From Aurelia coerulea (lineage: Eukaryota; Cnidaria; Scyphozoa; Semaeostomeae; Ulmaridae), in NCBI GenBank assembly GCA_039566865.1, contig CM076948.1, positions 20,905,001 through 20,969,000 of the forward strand: 64,000 nucleotides of DNA, read 5' to 3'. The position numbers and the translations under genes were made by a program. This document shows, piece after piece, positions 1 to 13,121 of the stretch (its first letter is position 1; every line of letters begins with the position of its first letter). The notes under the pieces were generated by a model. That model was not told the DNA's origin and did not search any database. It saw only the letters and a list, made by a program, of their open reading frames with translations.

Positions 1-64
1 ACATCGACTTTGTTTGCGATTTTTCTTGGCCTGTCAAATGTGAATAGTTTTTTGGCGCAACCAG
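1..64. mobile_element. MITE family A end (TA target), cut by window start
   Basis: The sequence reads as a diverged right terminus of the family with ends CCGGGTGCGCC (see 13122 and 16102): GGCCTGTCAAATGTG, a tract like AATAGTTTTTTGGCGC, then TA. The rest lies outside the window. Confidence 0.6.
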
Positions 65-66
65 TA

Positions 67-1417
67 TAATTTAACTGAAATAGACAAACTTCTAAAGATA
101 GCAGAGCATGTAACGATAAAATATAACATATTGCGTAATTCCTGAGAGAGATAACTTCCCACAATCTAACTTTGATAAGGAAATTTTATCACAAGATGAC
201 AGCCTAAGAAAAATGCTTTTAGCGTTGGCAAACTTGAAAGATAACACATCGTAAAAATCACTGATCTGAGTTCATCTTATCATGTAAAAGTCTGGTCTTG
301 CAAACCAAATTACTTCTTACGAAAAAAGTTGCGATTTTCATCAATAAATTATGAGAAATTGGACGTGTTTCATCTGAAACTTTAATTGAAAAATGAATGT
401 CGTTTAGAGCAAGAACAAATATTTAGGAGGGACTATTTGCTAGAATGATAATTCTGGCAAACATTTGCCTTGTAGGCTGGCAAAATTCAAACTAAATCGC
501 TTTAGCAATTATACATAAGATTACATACCATGCGCTTTAACTTTAAAATGCTTTAAAGCTGGTTTCTCAAAATTGTAGAAACGCGCAAGAAAGCTTAAGT
601 GATTATTTGGTTGGGCATCCTTTTAATATGGTAAAAAACTTGTTTGCTTTCACCTACACTCCACTGAAGCGGTCGAATTGACGTCTGCTTAAAAGCCTTA
701 ACTAAAGCTGACTCTGTCGACTCATACCTTAGCGTAGTTTCTCTCCAATGAACTGATATGTCGCTACAACTACGAGCATTTTACCTGTTTCCCTGCTCTT
801 CCAGAAACGGATTAGCCTCGTCCTAATCCAGCATAGCCTAAATCAGCAGCAATTTTCTTCTCAAAACCACCGAACATCAAACGCTTTCAAAAAGTAGTTT
901 CCTGAACCGCTGCTCTGACAAAGAAGCCATCAGTACTTACATGGGTGTTTCTTCGAGCCATTGAAGCAAAAACTCCTTGCTTAGAGATGCAAAAAATCTC
1001 CTAAATGGACTCGAAGCTTTGAGATTTTAATCGTATCAATCGAATGCTTGATCAAATTTTGCACTCTGGTTGGTCAGAACCAAAACATTAGCCCCGCGGA
1101 AATCTTTACCGTTTTCAGACGAGTTTGGGAATGATTCCCTTACTGAAGCAACAACAACAATATCAATTCAATTCAATGCAACAAGCGTATGTGAAGGGAC
1201 TTAAATGGTGAGTCTTCTGGCTCTCTGCGTTTGCCATGAGATTCCAAACCTACTTATCAAATCTCAGTAGAACTATCTGAATAGTCATACCGAAGACTAT
1301 GAAATGAAACGAAGACACAGAAACCAAAACTTCTTCAGCGAATGATTTGAGAAAAACCATGAAACATTTTGCCCTCTTGGCCACTCACCTACATAATGCC
1401 GGTAGAATTTCAAGATT
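67..1417. other. no gene seen
   Basis: AT-rich sequence with no ORF, motif or clear repeat that I can support. Confidence 0.5.
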
Positions 1418-1735
1418 GTGCAAGGGCGCTACCTTGTGGGAACTGTGTTTATTCCCAGTACTGTTTTCGTGACCCAATACACAGAGTAATTGGTGTCCTC
1501 TTAATCAGGAATTTTCCAGCTGTAACGTCTATTAGTGTTGACCAATCAAAAATCACGCTGTCTGGCCCCTATGGTCATCTCATATAACAGTTATCTCGTA
1601 TTACATCAACACCGGAATTTGAAACAATAAAGATACGTCCTTCTGACTTTGACAGGACAGACTCTGTGTACTGGGTCACGAAAACAGTACTGGGAATAAA
1701 CACAGTTCCTACAAGGTAGGTTCCTTTGGATTGTG
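1418..1735. repeat. inverted repeat, about 70-bp arms
   Basis: The arm at 1418-1488 recurs inverted at 1663-1735, sharing among others GGAACTGTGTTTATTCCCAG and ACTGTTTTCGTGACCCA. The spacer is about 175 bp. A minus-strand ORF at 1575-1856 (93 codons) runs through the right arm; it matches no family I recognise. Confidence 0.7.
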
Positions 1736-1860
1736 CAGGAAATATATTCGGCAAGTTAGCACAATCGTAAACTTGAAAATTTACGCTAGCATAGTATTCT
1801 GCTGGTATCGTGTAAACGCATTCTGCCACAAGGATTTTAAGTTGTTCTTGCCGCAAGGCT

Positions 1861-2507
1861 ATAGGTTATTGTTCACGACATTTACAGTTCATTGAAGGCA
1901 GGGAGCGCTCCCTGATTAAAGGAGTGTTTCGTTGCGCTTTCATTGAAGCTGAATGAGTAAAAATGTTCAGACATGTGTGAACATGTAGGTTCTCAATTAT
2001 TTCTTTAAACTGATGTAAAGCTGAGATATCAGTCTGACTACAAAAAAATTTAATCGGTAGAAATCGATCGCATCGTCGCAGAATCCTTCAAAACAGATCT
2101 AGAATCCGTGATCAAATCTACTGACAATGCAGCCTCACGATACCAAAAAACATGGCGAAGAATGCTCGAAATACACTTCATATATTATCATATTTGATTC
2201 ATTCAAGGGATGTTGCACTTCAACCGATGCCCGATGCAATTTTATGGGGGACCATGCAAACCAGGCCAAACACAGGCATAAGTGTAAAAATTATGGGGAA
2301 GGCTCGTTATCTGTACATTAGGTTGTTATAAGTTGTAAGAACACAAGACATAGTATGATTGGGGTAGCTGTGTGTCGAATGTGTACATATTTGATCAATG
2401 ATTTTGATTCATTTTAAAGATTTTGACAGAAAACGACATTTCAGTTGCAGCTTGAGAGCGATAAATTTCATTCGTTGTCGAATCTTGTCAACAGCAAAGA
2501 AGACGAG
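1861..2507. other. no gene seen
   Basis: Unassigned AT-rich sequence leading into the tandem array. Confidence 0.5.
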
Positions 2508-3771
2508 TCTTGACTGGCTGACACTTCAAAAATTGAGCCAATCAAATGGTACAAAAACAAAAGCTACTTAAGGCCCATTCTGTCACTTTTCATCACCCTT
2601 AGTACATATCTTTTGACATAGCTGACCATGATATTCTATCAAGGAAGCTTAATTTCTGTGGCTTAGATGGAAAAGAACTTATTAGTTTCGTTCGTATCTC
2701 AACGACAGACGGCAATGCTGCAAGCTAAATATGTGAATTTCCGCTACTGGCAGTGTAACTCGTGGTGTACCACAAGCGCCATATCTTGGGCCGCTTCTCT
2801 TTTTCTTATCTATATGAATAATCTCCTGGTTGATTGGAAAATTGCCTTCCATCCATGTATGCAGATGACACAAACATTTACTATGCGATCTCATACTCTG
2901 AATCTTTTACAGAAACCAAGCTTTTACAGAAATCTTGACTGGCTGACACTTCAAAAAATTGAGCCAATCAAATGGTGCAAAAACAAACGCTACATAAGGC
3001 CCATTCTGTCACTTTTCATCACCCTTAGTACATATCTTTTGACATAGCTGACCATGATATTCTATCAAGGAAGCTCAATTTCTGTGGCTTAGATGGAAAA
3101 GAACTTAATTAGTTTCGTTCGTATCTCAACGACAGACGGCAATGCTGCAAGCTAAATATGTGAATTTCCACTACTGGCAGTGTAACTCGTGGTGTACCAC
3201 AAGCGCCATATCTTGGGCCGCTTCTCTTTTTCTTATCTATATGAATAATCTTCCTAGTTGATTGAAATTGCCTTGCATCCATGTATGCAGATGACACAAA
3301 CATTTACTATGCGATCTCTTACTCTGAATCTTTTACAGAAACCAAGCTTTTACAGAAATCTTGACTGGCTGACACTTCAAAAAATTGAGCCAATCAAATG
3401 GTACAAAAACAAAAGCTACTTAAGGCCCATTCTGTCACTTTTCATCACCCTTAGTACATATCTTTTGACATAGCTGACCATGATATTCTATCAAGGAAGT
3501 TCAATTTCTGTGGCTCAGATGGAAAAGAACTTATTAGTTTCGTTCGTATCTCAACGACAGACGGCAATGCTGCAAGCTAAATATGTGAATTTCCGCTACT
3601 GGCAGTGTAACTCGTGGTGTACCACAAGCGCCATATCTTGGGCCGCTTCTCTTTTTCTTATCTATATGAATAATCTCCTGGTTGATTGAAAAATTGCCTT
3701 CCATCCATGTATGCAGATGACACAAACATTTACTATGCGATTTCTTACTCTGAATCTTTTACAGAAACCAG
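2508..3771 (+). repeat. tandem array, 3 copies of a 425-bp LINE-RT-derived unit
   Basis: Copies start at 2508, 2933 and 3359 and are nearly identical, each beginning TCTTGACTGGCTGACACTTC. Translation across frames gives pieces of a CR1/jockey-like reverse transcriptase: ADHDIL...KLNFCGLDGKEL, QAPYLGPLLFLIYMNNL, and the active-site block MYADDTN. The unit length is not a multiple of 3 and the frame is broken, so it is not coding. Copy 2 has a few small indels near its ...NNL segment. Confidence 0.85.
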
Positions 3772-4559
3772 GTGCGCATGAAATTATCATTTTGATAGGC
3801 CACGGTAAATTGTACACTACACCGATTTTGGAGATTGATGATTAAATCTTTTTTTTTTTATAATTCGTGAAAATTCTTAGTCTGGAAACAGCCTAATTCT
3901 ATCAAAACCATCGGCCAAATTACTACCTTATTGCGTTTAATTAAAAAACATTACTGTAACTTGGAAGTATTGACAGACATTAAAAGCTTTGTTCGTTTTT
4001 TTGGTTGGTTTGGAAACGTTTACAATTGTAGATCATACAAAACAGTCCGCCAGTTAGCTGAGCAACTAAAACAAACAGTTTAACAGCTTAAAACAAGAGG
4101 AACAGGTATATAATTCTTGAGATTCAATAATGAGTCTCCTTTGCTTTGACAATTTTGATCCATGTTTGTAACATGCTTATCAAAATACGGAATAAAATTA
4201 GTAACTTAATGACAAATAAAATGTCTTTTAATATGAGTGGAGGAAATGAAGTTCCTTTCATTTCATTCAAGAAAAGAAAGAGTAACCGAAATTTACACAA
4301 CCTCTTAAAATATTTGAACTCCAAACTCGGCAAACGTCTATTTTTTCGTACTTACCAGATTAACAACGAGAAGTTGTACTTTCTATTGCTCTTTTGCAAA
4401 TCATTAAAAAGGCTTTTAGCATTTGTATAACGTACCTGCTTCTTATTACAAGAGTTTAATTGAACATTAAAATATTGATAAGATGCTGAGATCATGGTTG
4501 TGAATCCTGACATGGCGCTCCCTTTGACATCTCACGAAATTTTCAAAATCTGCATGGTG
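3772..4559. other. no gene seen
   Basis: AT-rich; short ORFs on both strands at 4124-4430 overlap each other and resemble no family. Confidence 0.5.
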
Positions 4560-5010
4560 GTTGAAAAATAATTACCTTTCTGTGAAGCGACCTCAGACCA
4601 AAATTCTTCCTTCTCTCGTTTAGTCATTTTTTCTTGAGCCAGATTTCAAAGCACTATTGAACTACTGAACAACGCATATGAGCATTAGAAGAACACAACC
4701 AAACATTGCCTTTTTCTTGCGTTCCATCCTTCCTCCTTTCCTGCTTTCCTTTTTACTATTTAGATCTTTATTTTCTTTTTAATTCTGTATTTTCCCCCGG
4801 TCCATCTCCGTTCTTTCTCATCTCCCCGTTCCTTTCTTCACTTTCCTTTCATTTCTCCCCCCCCCCCTTCCTCATTTCCTTCCTTCTTCCTTCATTCCAT
4901 TTGCTCTTGTTCTTCCACTTTCCTTCCTTCGAGAGAAACGGGCGCGTTGCAAAGCTGCTCCGCAGCGCGGCTTCGTGCACCTTTTCCACCCCTGAACCTG
5001 CAATACCAAA
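4560..5010 (+). repeat. pyrimidine-rich dispersed repeat, copy 1
   Basis: Begins near GAAGCGACCTCA, contains CAAAGCACTATTGAACTACT and AACACAACCAAACATTGCC, then a C/T-rich tract of about 250 bp ending near GCGCGGCTTCGTGCAC. An inverted copy lies at 15290-15730. The long ORF through the C/T tract (4706-5173) is a composition artefact. Confidence 0.75.
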
Positions 5011-5120
5011 AGATTCAGCGACAACAAATTTTCAGTGCCCATTCAAATTCATCCTTACTGTGTGGCGTTCAAAAAATTGGCCTAAACAAATGGAAAAACA
5101 ATTTGCAGTTGCTGCCTTTG

Positions 5121-5165
5121 GTGAAGGTGAAGGTGAGGGTGAGGGTGAAGTTGCGGTTTTTTTTG
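5121..5165 (-). repeat. SINE tail fragment with GGTGAA/GGTGAG repeats
   Basis: GGTGAAGGTGAAGGTGAGGG followed by GTGAAGTTGCGGTTTTT matches the 3' tail of the tRNA-derived SINEs at 24708 and 25056. Confidence 0.5.
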
Positions 5166-6583
5166 TCAATTAAAACACAGAAACATGCAACAATACAACG
5201 ATTGTGCTATTTGCCATTTTCATCTTAGTACGCATGCTCATATTGTTTCCGTCCTTTCAAAGCAAGCCAACCTCGAACCCAGGGTAACAATGGGCGGTCA
5301 GTTGTTACCCTGGTGCCTACGAGGCTCTATCATTTGTGCTGAAGAAGAGAGGCTAAAGACAATGATAGCCCTGGAATCGAGGTTGAAAGCAAGCAGCTTT
5401 TTCGTGCTGTTTACATCAGGTCATCCATTTCACCTTTCGAACAAACGAGAAATATGTTTGTTTATTCTTACTGGTATGGCTTTGTGTACAAACTTCTGCT
5501 TGTTTGTAGCTCAGTTTCAAAGTTTAAACTTAATCTTTTATGCTCCAGTTTGTAGACTGATGTCTAGCAAACATTTAGCTTCTCGTGAGCTAAACAATTA
5601 AGGACAGACCTTTGAGACGCAAATCCGCGATAGTTGTTTTTATTTGGAGACTTGTTGCTACGAGCTGAGAACATTAGGCCAGCAAAATATCTATCGCAAC
5701 ATGAAGCATCACATTGATTCTGACCAAGAAGAAACTGCGTAGCCATGCGCAAATGTTCATAACTTTGAGCTCCCATTTCTTTACTGCAACAGTTCCCAAA
5801 ATTATGCAACACTTTATATTTTCTTCCTAGTGTCTTAAATTCTTGATTTATCATTTCAAAAAGCTTGTAGATCCAAACACTTCCTTGTAGCAGATTGCTT
5901 GATGACGTCATTCTACACAGTCTCTGCCCTGTCATTGCATCTTCTTCCAGATAATTCAAAAAGTTCTCCAATTTGATTGAAAACGCTACTATTTGAGTCC
6001 GGAAAATGCACCCACAGTTGAAAAAATCATACCGGGTATCCCAAACGAAGTCTCCTGATTTGCATAGTTAATTTAGTAAAAATAAGTATAAAAAAGGGCC
6101 CAAGTGTGCCAAAAATTTGTATTTATCTTTGCGTCCGCCTCCTTCATAGTATATAAGTTTTAGTAACCACTTTTAGTATCAAGTTTTTAATAAAATATGT
6201 GTTATTCAATAAAAATTCAAACAGGAATCTTTTACACAATGCTCAACTCAGATCTGAATATTTGTTCCCTTTCTGTATCTAGACGTTTTGATTTTTGACC
6301 AATATATAAAGAAAGGACTTCTGGCTGATTCCTAATTTCAAGAGGAAATAATGCACCTAACATTACGAGAAAAATCTTGAAAATTAAGCTGGAGCCTCCG
6401 TAAGATGATGGCGGTAATATTTTACACATTGGGTGCATAGATTTTCCTGTACGATTTTTCAAATATTGGATACATTTTTCTGACTCACCCGAGGTAATAG
6501 ATCAGCCAGCCTCTCTTTGATTATTTCCCTACATAAAAGATTCCAGATGGCAGAATTAAAAATGTTTGGCTCCATAACTGCCG
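5166..6583. other. no recognised gene
   Basis: The longest ORF is minus-strand 5564-5971 (135 codons). It has no motif I recognise and no clear splice context. Nothing else supportable. Confidence 0.4.
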
Positions 6584-7166
6584 CAAATAGGACATATTTT
6601 GTAAGACAATAGCATGAGTTGCTTTTGTTGACACCTGAATTCAAAGCGATTAGCGATCGCAGACAAAGGAAATTCTCTCAACCAGTAATTCAAAACAAAC
6701 AAAGCCGCAAAAGTTTCTCTAAAACCAAGGTAGCTAGCTCGCTCGTTGTTCATTCCAGAATTAATTTTAAGAGCAAAAATGAGCATACATCAAAAGAAGA
6801 AGGATATATCTACACATCTACCTAAGACATTTAATTCGTTTGGTTCAAAAGCCGATTGTGAGCCGAATTCAGCCTCTGAATTAAACAAATAAAATGACCG
6901 AGGTGGACGTGTAGATATGTCCTTCTTCTTCTTTGATATATGTTCACCTTTGCTTTTGAAAACAATGTCTGGAGTGCACAACGAGGGAGCTAGCTACCTG
7001 GGTTTCACAGAAATTTTTGCGGAATTTTTTTTTAATTACTGGTTGACATAATTTCCTTTGTCTGCAATCGCTAATCGCTAATCGCTAATCGCTTTGAATT
7101 CAGGTGTCAGCAAAAGCAACTCATGCTATTGTGTTATAAAATGTGTCCTTGCTAACTGCCGGATTT
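6584..7166. repeat. long palindromic (foldback) repeat
   Basis: The left arm (6584-6825) recurs inverted at about 6905-7166. Shared blocks include GACAATAGCATGAGTTGCTT, CTGAATTCAAAGCGATTAGC and AAGAAGGATATATCTACAC. The centre is near 6860. The right arm carries four AATCGCT units (7066-7093). Confidence 0.8.
7066..7093 (+). repeat. microsatellite (AATCGCT)4
   Basis: Four tandem 7-bp units inside the right arm of the palindrome; the left arm has one, so the expansion happened after the arms formed. Confidence 0.85.
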
Positions 7167-9740
7167 TACTGTATTTCATCTCACATTTCCTAATGCCATT
7201 GCATGTTGTCATCTGCGTTACCCATAGAAACCACAACGCTGAATTCACACGTGAAGTATGTTCTCCACAGCGATGTACAAATAAGGCACGCGGTTTATGA
7301 CTCACGAGTCTTGCTAGGCCAGACATGAGTGTTATCTCAGTGACGATACATGCGCCCTCAAAAATAATTAAGCTTAAACAAGTCACTGATTAAGATCTTC
7401 GACTAGCAGCTGATAACTCCCAAATTTTATGTTTACAAAGGACGTACCTACGTATTTTCGAAATAGATATCTAAGGTGACGCTCTAACTACCTGCAGTTT
7501 CTCTTAATGTTTTTTCCATACAAAGTATTTGCACGATAAAATTAAAGACTAATTTTTGAGCACACTAAGTTGAGGCAAACACACTTAGGTTAATGCAACT
7601 TCTTAATGCGATCTGTTTGGTAGGAATTTGAGGTACAAAAGCTCTGAATGTTGTAAACGAATCTCGGAAAGTGGGGCAGGGGAGAAACGTAACAAGAATA
7701 TGGTAGTAGGGACGTGCAATTTTGAGGGACATTTTGCATGAAAAAATTGCACAATTGTGCGGTGACATTTTCACCAAAGTGTCACACGAAACACACGAAA
7801 CACACGAAACACACGAAACACACGAAATTATGGGTATAGATTTTGAAAATTTTGAAAAGGATAAGATTCATATGTTGAATTTCAAGCATATCAAGCGATA
7901 GAGATTGAAGACCAGCCAGAAGGAGAACAGAGACCCATAATTTGCATTGATGTGTGGTATGAGTGTTGCAGAAATAGTCTACTTTGGATACATTTAGGGG
8001 TTCTACCTAAATATGACAGTTTGGTAGTTTTTATATTCAATATGAAAATTTACGAAAACAAAATTACTGGAAACAACACTTACGAACTACTTTAGTAAAC
8101 TACAATGAACGATACCATGGGGAACAAAAGATCATAATTACCCCATGACTTTAAAATAAAGACAGGCAACAAAATTAAACCTGAATATACAATCAAATAC
8201 AAATACTAAAGGCTACGCACAAACAATTTTTACTGATAAACACTGGAGTCGGTTTCACATTGGATGTCAGGCAACCATAGACGATGATGCTGAACAACAG
8301 GACCCCCGCCGAGAGAGCAACAACGACAACAACTGCTGACGTCACTGCTCCCCGCCGAGAGTCGCCATCCCTCAAAACATTTAACCCATGCTACCAGCTC
8401 GGGGTTGCCCCTAGCAACAATGGAAGGTTTCAACCTAAGTGTGAATTAATTGTCATTCACAATAATATATATACACTTGTTTTGAAATATTCAGTGCTCA
8501 AGCATATCTTAGTATTTTGTCGTCCAACCTTTGCACATCGAGGCACTTTTCCCGGTAGGTACCCCCCCCCCCCCTGCCCTGAGAAGTGAGTAAAGCTTTT
8601 TGGGTGACGGGCACCTTTTGCGGCACAAGATAAGGATTCCTCTTTTCAATTCCAGACTCTTCCGTGTCTATTTGGTGCCCGCGTATTTCAAAATGATATC
8701 TTGCTTATGCAGCCTCCAATACTCTTATTGCACATTTTACCATTTCCTGCAGCACTGCAAGCACCAACAGCTTCGATTTCGCATGGAAAACAACTACACT
8801 CGGCAGCCTATGTCCCTATGACCTAGGTTATAGGAACACATGGACACAAGGTAGATAGGGTCTGGAATACTGGGACAGGGGCTAACATTAGGATGCAAGC
8901 ATTTCTTGGTTTATTCAACCATAGTTAAACACTCATAGTTAACCATGACCCTCTGTGCACCGAACTAAAACCGTGATCGGAAATCTAAAACTGTGGTCGC
9001 CATTCTAAACTACCAAATTCTTAATCTCAAATTTAGAAAGCTGCTTCTAAAATAGTGAACACTTTTCTAAAATAGCAAATGCAACTTCTAACACTGTGAT
9101 TACTGATTGCAAAACCATAGACACATCGAAACACCCTTTTGCTCATTTTGGTGTGTCATAAAAATCGTTCAATTTGGTATAAATATTTAGATTATTTTCA
9201 GGCAATGAGCACTAGCATACAGATATGAGTTTAATGGATTTCTCAAACTTTTCGTGACAAACTGTAGTGATCTTTTTAACGTTTTACAGCGAAAGAAAAT
9301 TCATAAAAAACTCACAGTAATTTGCAATTGTTCATAACAAGTGCTCACAGCTAAAATTATAAATTTGCCATACAATTATATCATTTTTGCTCGATGAAAC
9401 TAAAACACAGCGGAGTTAATAGAAGTGTTAAAATGGATGATTTTCTACGACCAAGAAGTTATTGAAAACGCACTAGACTGAGCCTTTTCAGTTGTGTAAA
9501 ATGATAGGAATTTCATAAAAATCTCACAAAATTCCCGCAATTTCCAACCGACAAATCTCGGCAAAGCACGATCTATTCCGAAGTTTTCCATTAGCGTTTT
9601 GTCTGACCAATTCCTCTACCACGTTCATCGCAACACATAATTTCGCTACGTTTTGCTTTTAATTTGCGCTAAATTATATTCTCTTACGATGCGGGTGCTA
9701 GCAAAACATGTTACTTCATTCAAAAAAACCCGTGGGAAAT
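7167..9740. other. no recognised gene
   Basis: Mostly AT-rich. A less AT-rich patch at about 8240-8440 contains a minus-strand ORF (8193-8375) with one strongly hydrophobic, membrane-helix-like stretch, AVVVVVALSAGVLLFSIIVY. It could be an exon of a membrane protein, but there are no confident splice sites. Confidence 0.35.
7783..7827 (+). repeat. microsatellite (CACACGAAA)5
   Basis: Five perfect 9-bp units. Confidence 0.95.
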
Positions 9741-10210
9741 TAACTTTGCAACGACTGAAATTTATAAAGTCAAAAACTCACCTTAATACCCAAATTCTGT
9801 ATTTGTTTCCTACGGATGCCTTTTCGGATAAAATCGATTGCTTCTAGCACCTTTCGAGGTTTCTCATACCCATATGTTTACAATGTGCAGTCCTGCTACG
9901 CTATTGGCGCTAAGCAATCTGTATTTGAAATGATGTACAACGAAAGAAATTTATCAAGCCAAAACTCGCCTTTACTTGCTAATGCTTCATTTATCTCCAA
10001 ACGATGCCTTTTCGGACAAAATCGATCACTTCTAGCACCTTTGACGTTTCTCACGACCAGACTTTTAAAATTGCAAATAAATTACAGTCCTTCTACGCTA
10101 CAGACGCAAGCAAATGACGTAAAAGAAGAGAAAATGTACACTAGAAACTCACCATCAATTATCAAGTTCTTTAGTTATTGATCTTTCTCTGCTAAAACCG
10201 ATCCCTTTCA
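9741..10210 (+). repeat. degenerate direct repeats, about 200-bp period
   Basis: The block GATGCCTTTTCGGATAAAAT followed by CGATTGCTTCTAGCACCTTT (about 9815-9855) recurs diverged at about 10003-10045, and a weaker third version, GCTAAAACCGATCCCTTTC, lies at about 10190. The intervening AAACTCACC blocks keep the same spacing. Confidence 0.55.
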
Positions 10211-13119
10211 GGACTTTCATACAAGTCCAATAACCAGAAATACAGCTTTGGCTTTTGCTGACAAAGAATCTGCAGGAAATGATCAGAAAGAAGTGATTTA
10301 AAAGCAAACTTGGTTTTAGGGAGGCTTTTGAAGTCCTTACAGGTGTTTCTTGCTTTCTGTTTGTTTTTAATCCACGCAAAGAAAACATAGCCACAATGCA
10401 ATGCCTGACACGCACGCCTCCGCAATGACCTAAATGTGTAGCCAAGTTTTCGGTATTATTTATGTAGCTTTGAGAGCATGCAGTTTCGTTCGATTAATGG
10501 TAGTCTGTCACGTATCTGAACAAAATCAGAGATCAACACAACGGATGTCTTTGTGATTCTGCGCATTTGGAGTAAAGAAAGGCTAATCGCTATCACTGTT
10601 CATATAAGTTGTAGAAAGTATTTAGATTAGTAGCCATTCAATTTCCCTATTCTCTGTATTGTCTTTATCACCCAATCAGATGCGCGGCGGCCTGCCTTTA
10701 AGCGGAATTTCGGGCATCTGTAACTGCACAGTGTGTCAAACGATTGCACAGTTTGACTCACCCGGTAATTTTGCTTTTAACATTAACAATCTCGTATCTG
10801 CTTCATGAAAATAACGCCTAAAATCTTTCGGTAGTTCGAACAAATGTAATAATTGCTGTACTTTTAATGCAAAATTAATTCAATTTTCGAGCAATTCTTG
10901 CGCACATAGAAATTAAAGCAATGACAAAAAATTCATTCTTCCCAAGCTTCTCCTTGGTCGCTATTTGTATTTCATTTGAAAAAAGCGAAATAAAACCTGA
11001 GCAACAGCAGTAGGCAATTTTTAAAGAACACCAGGGAATTCTCTTTAGAAGTGAGAGTCTTTTGCGAAACACGAATGAGTGACAATCATTCTGCACAACA
11101 GCTGGTTGGAAATGTATTGAAATAATTTCTATGGGGGCTCGTAAATATTTCATTTCGCTAAACAGATGAGGTTCCCGCTTACATGTAATACCGGTAGCTG
11201 AAATTTAATCATTGATGATGTATTGATGCAAAACGTTTCGTGCGTACAATTGAATTCATAAGACAAATGCCTGCTACATGCAGTACGATTCAACGTCGCT
11301 CCAAGGGTCAGTACCCGGGAGAGGAGGGGGAAGTACTTCACTTTCATTAGTATGGGAGTGTGCACCCCAGGGGGCACTTAGCTATGTTTTACGGGTATGA
11401 GCCGTTGAACAGGGTATCGTTTTCACCAATTTTGATATCGAACAGGGTATCCACTTTCTCAATTGGTGCTCCGAAAGGGTAAATACATTTTCAAACGCGT
11501 AGTTTTTCGTAACGTGCAGTGTTTTACAAGGAATATAAAAAGACTGCTTATATAGAAACTCAAGTCTCAAACTGCTGAAAAGCTAAAAAGCTCCAGTTTT
11601 AGGAAAATAGAACGTAAACTCTCTATTTTGATAAAGGCAATCATCAGCATATTCCTACTTGATTTTCCCTTGTTTCCGTTGTCATATTACTCGGAGGCTT
11701 CAAAGAACTTCGTTTTGATGTGTTCCCGAGTGCACAGGTAGTGAACATGAAGATTGTTACGGAACTTTTAAGAAACTCGCAAGAAACTCTGAGTACTCAA
11801 AATCTGATAATGTTAAGAAATTTCAGTACTGGCTGAAATTATTGGTTAATTCTTATACCGGGGATTGCTCAATGGTAGTGCGTTTGAATAATGGTAGTGC
11901 GTTTGAATACCAATCTGAAGGTTCGTGGTTAAAGTACCCGCCCTGCTGAACCCCCCGGGGGGGGGGGGGTTCATGACTTGTTGATGGACGGGTGTCTGCC
12001 GCCCGGTTTTCAGAAAGCTACCCTCTTCTATTTACTGAAACCTGCTTTGGATGCCCACTTTTATGATGAATTTTGGCGAGAAAACTGCCCATTTCATCGA
12101 AACCCCACCCATGTTTATGGAAAATCTGCCGAAAAAGGACCCTTGTTTAGAGAATTTTGGGCAGAAAAAACAACCCATATGGGCGGCACATACCCGTACC
12201 CTGAACATGTTATGTACCCCCCCCCCCCCCCGGGGCTGAACCTACAGAGAGTGAGGAGCGTCGCAAATTCTTTGTAATTTGCAAGCTAAGGGAATCACAC
12301 GGTGTGGTCACATCGACAGGAAGGACCAGGAGCATGCGTCGATAAGCTTAGCTCCTCAGCGCCCTAAAAACTACCTTCAGATGCTAGGTAGAAATATAGG
12401 GGGGAAAGAAAAATTCTTAGTTTCTCATAAAAAAGACGTGAAAATTGAATAAAAAGAAAGTAGCCTTAAATAACGGACTAATCGCAATTCAATGGTATTT
12501 TGAAATTCTGTATCGCAATTCATTTCTTGGAATAAAAAAACTCAAGAAAAATCGTGAACTAACCTTGTACAACTTTTCACAAGCCACCACTAAGTCCTTT
12601 TCCAATTCCAACAAGACTGGTCAATATTGACTTCGTTGATCCAGCTTGGATTGCGAATTCTGAAATTAACCAGAAATGGTAAAGAAATAAATAAACGTTA
12701 TCAGGAACATATGTCAAATGAAAATGGAATATGACACGATCGTTTGTTGTGATAATCGCCCTAAGATCCACTTACAAATTTCAATATTTGTTGTAGATTT
12801 ATACCAAAAAAGTGATCTTTAGTGCAGATTATATCATTTGTCAAAGGCTTCAAACCTTTAAGATTAATTCTGTAAATTTAATTTCTTCTTTCGGAAGAAT
12901 AGCTTAGAAGAAACTGCAGGCAATTTACTGCAATTCTATCGCGAGTATTTTTGATTACTTTATCAATATCATTTTCAAGATTACACTGCTTATTCGTTCG
13001 ATAAAATAGTTGGTGGGTCAGAAAATGCGTCGGGCACTTCACAAGCAATATTATGGTGAAAGCTCACTCAGATGGTGCTTGTCAAAATTTTTTAAATGAA
13101 AAAGAAAGGTTAAATTAGC
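10211..13119. other. no recognised gene; low-complexity G/C runs
   Basis: Holds poly-G and poly-C runs at 11946-11969 and 12217-12233 that bracket a possible repeat, and two direct 19-bp copies of AATGGTAGTGCGTTTGAAT at about 11870-11910. No coding motif seen. Confidence 0.4.
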
Positions 13120-13121
13120 TA

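Noticed and set aside
4706..5173. 155-codon ORF rich in Phe, Leu, Ser and Pro
   Set aside because: It follows from the C/T-rich low-complexity tract of a dispersed repeat; the inverted copy at 15290-15730 gives different ORFs.
7783..7827. CRISPR-like short repeats
   Set aside because: Nine-bp units without spacers form a simple microsatellite; the genome is eukaryotic.
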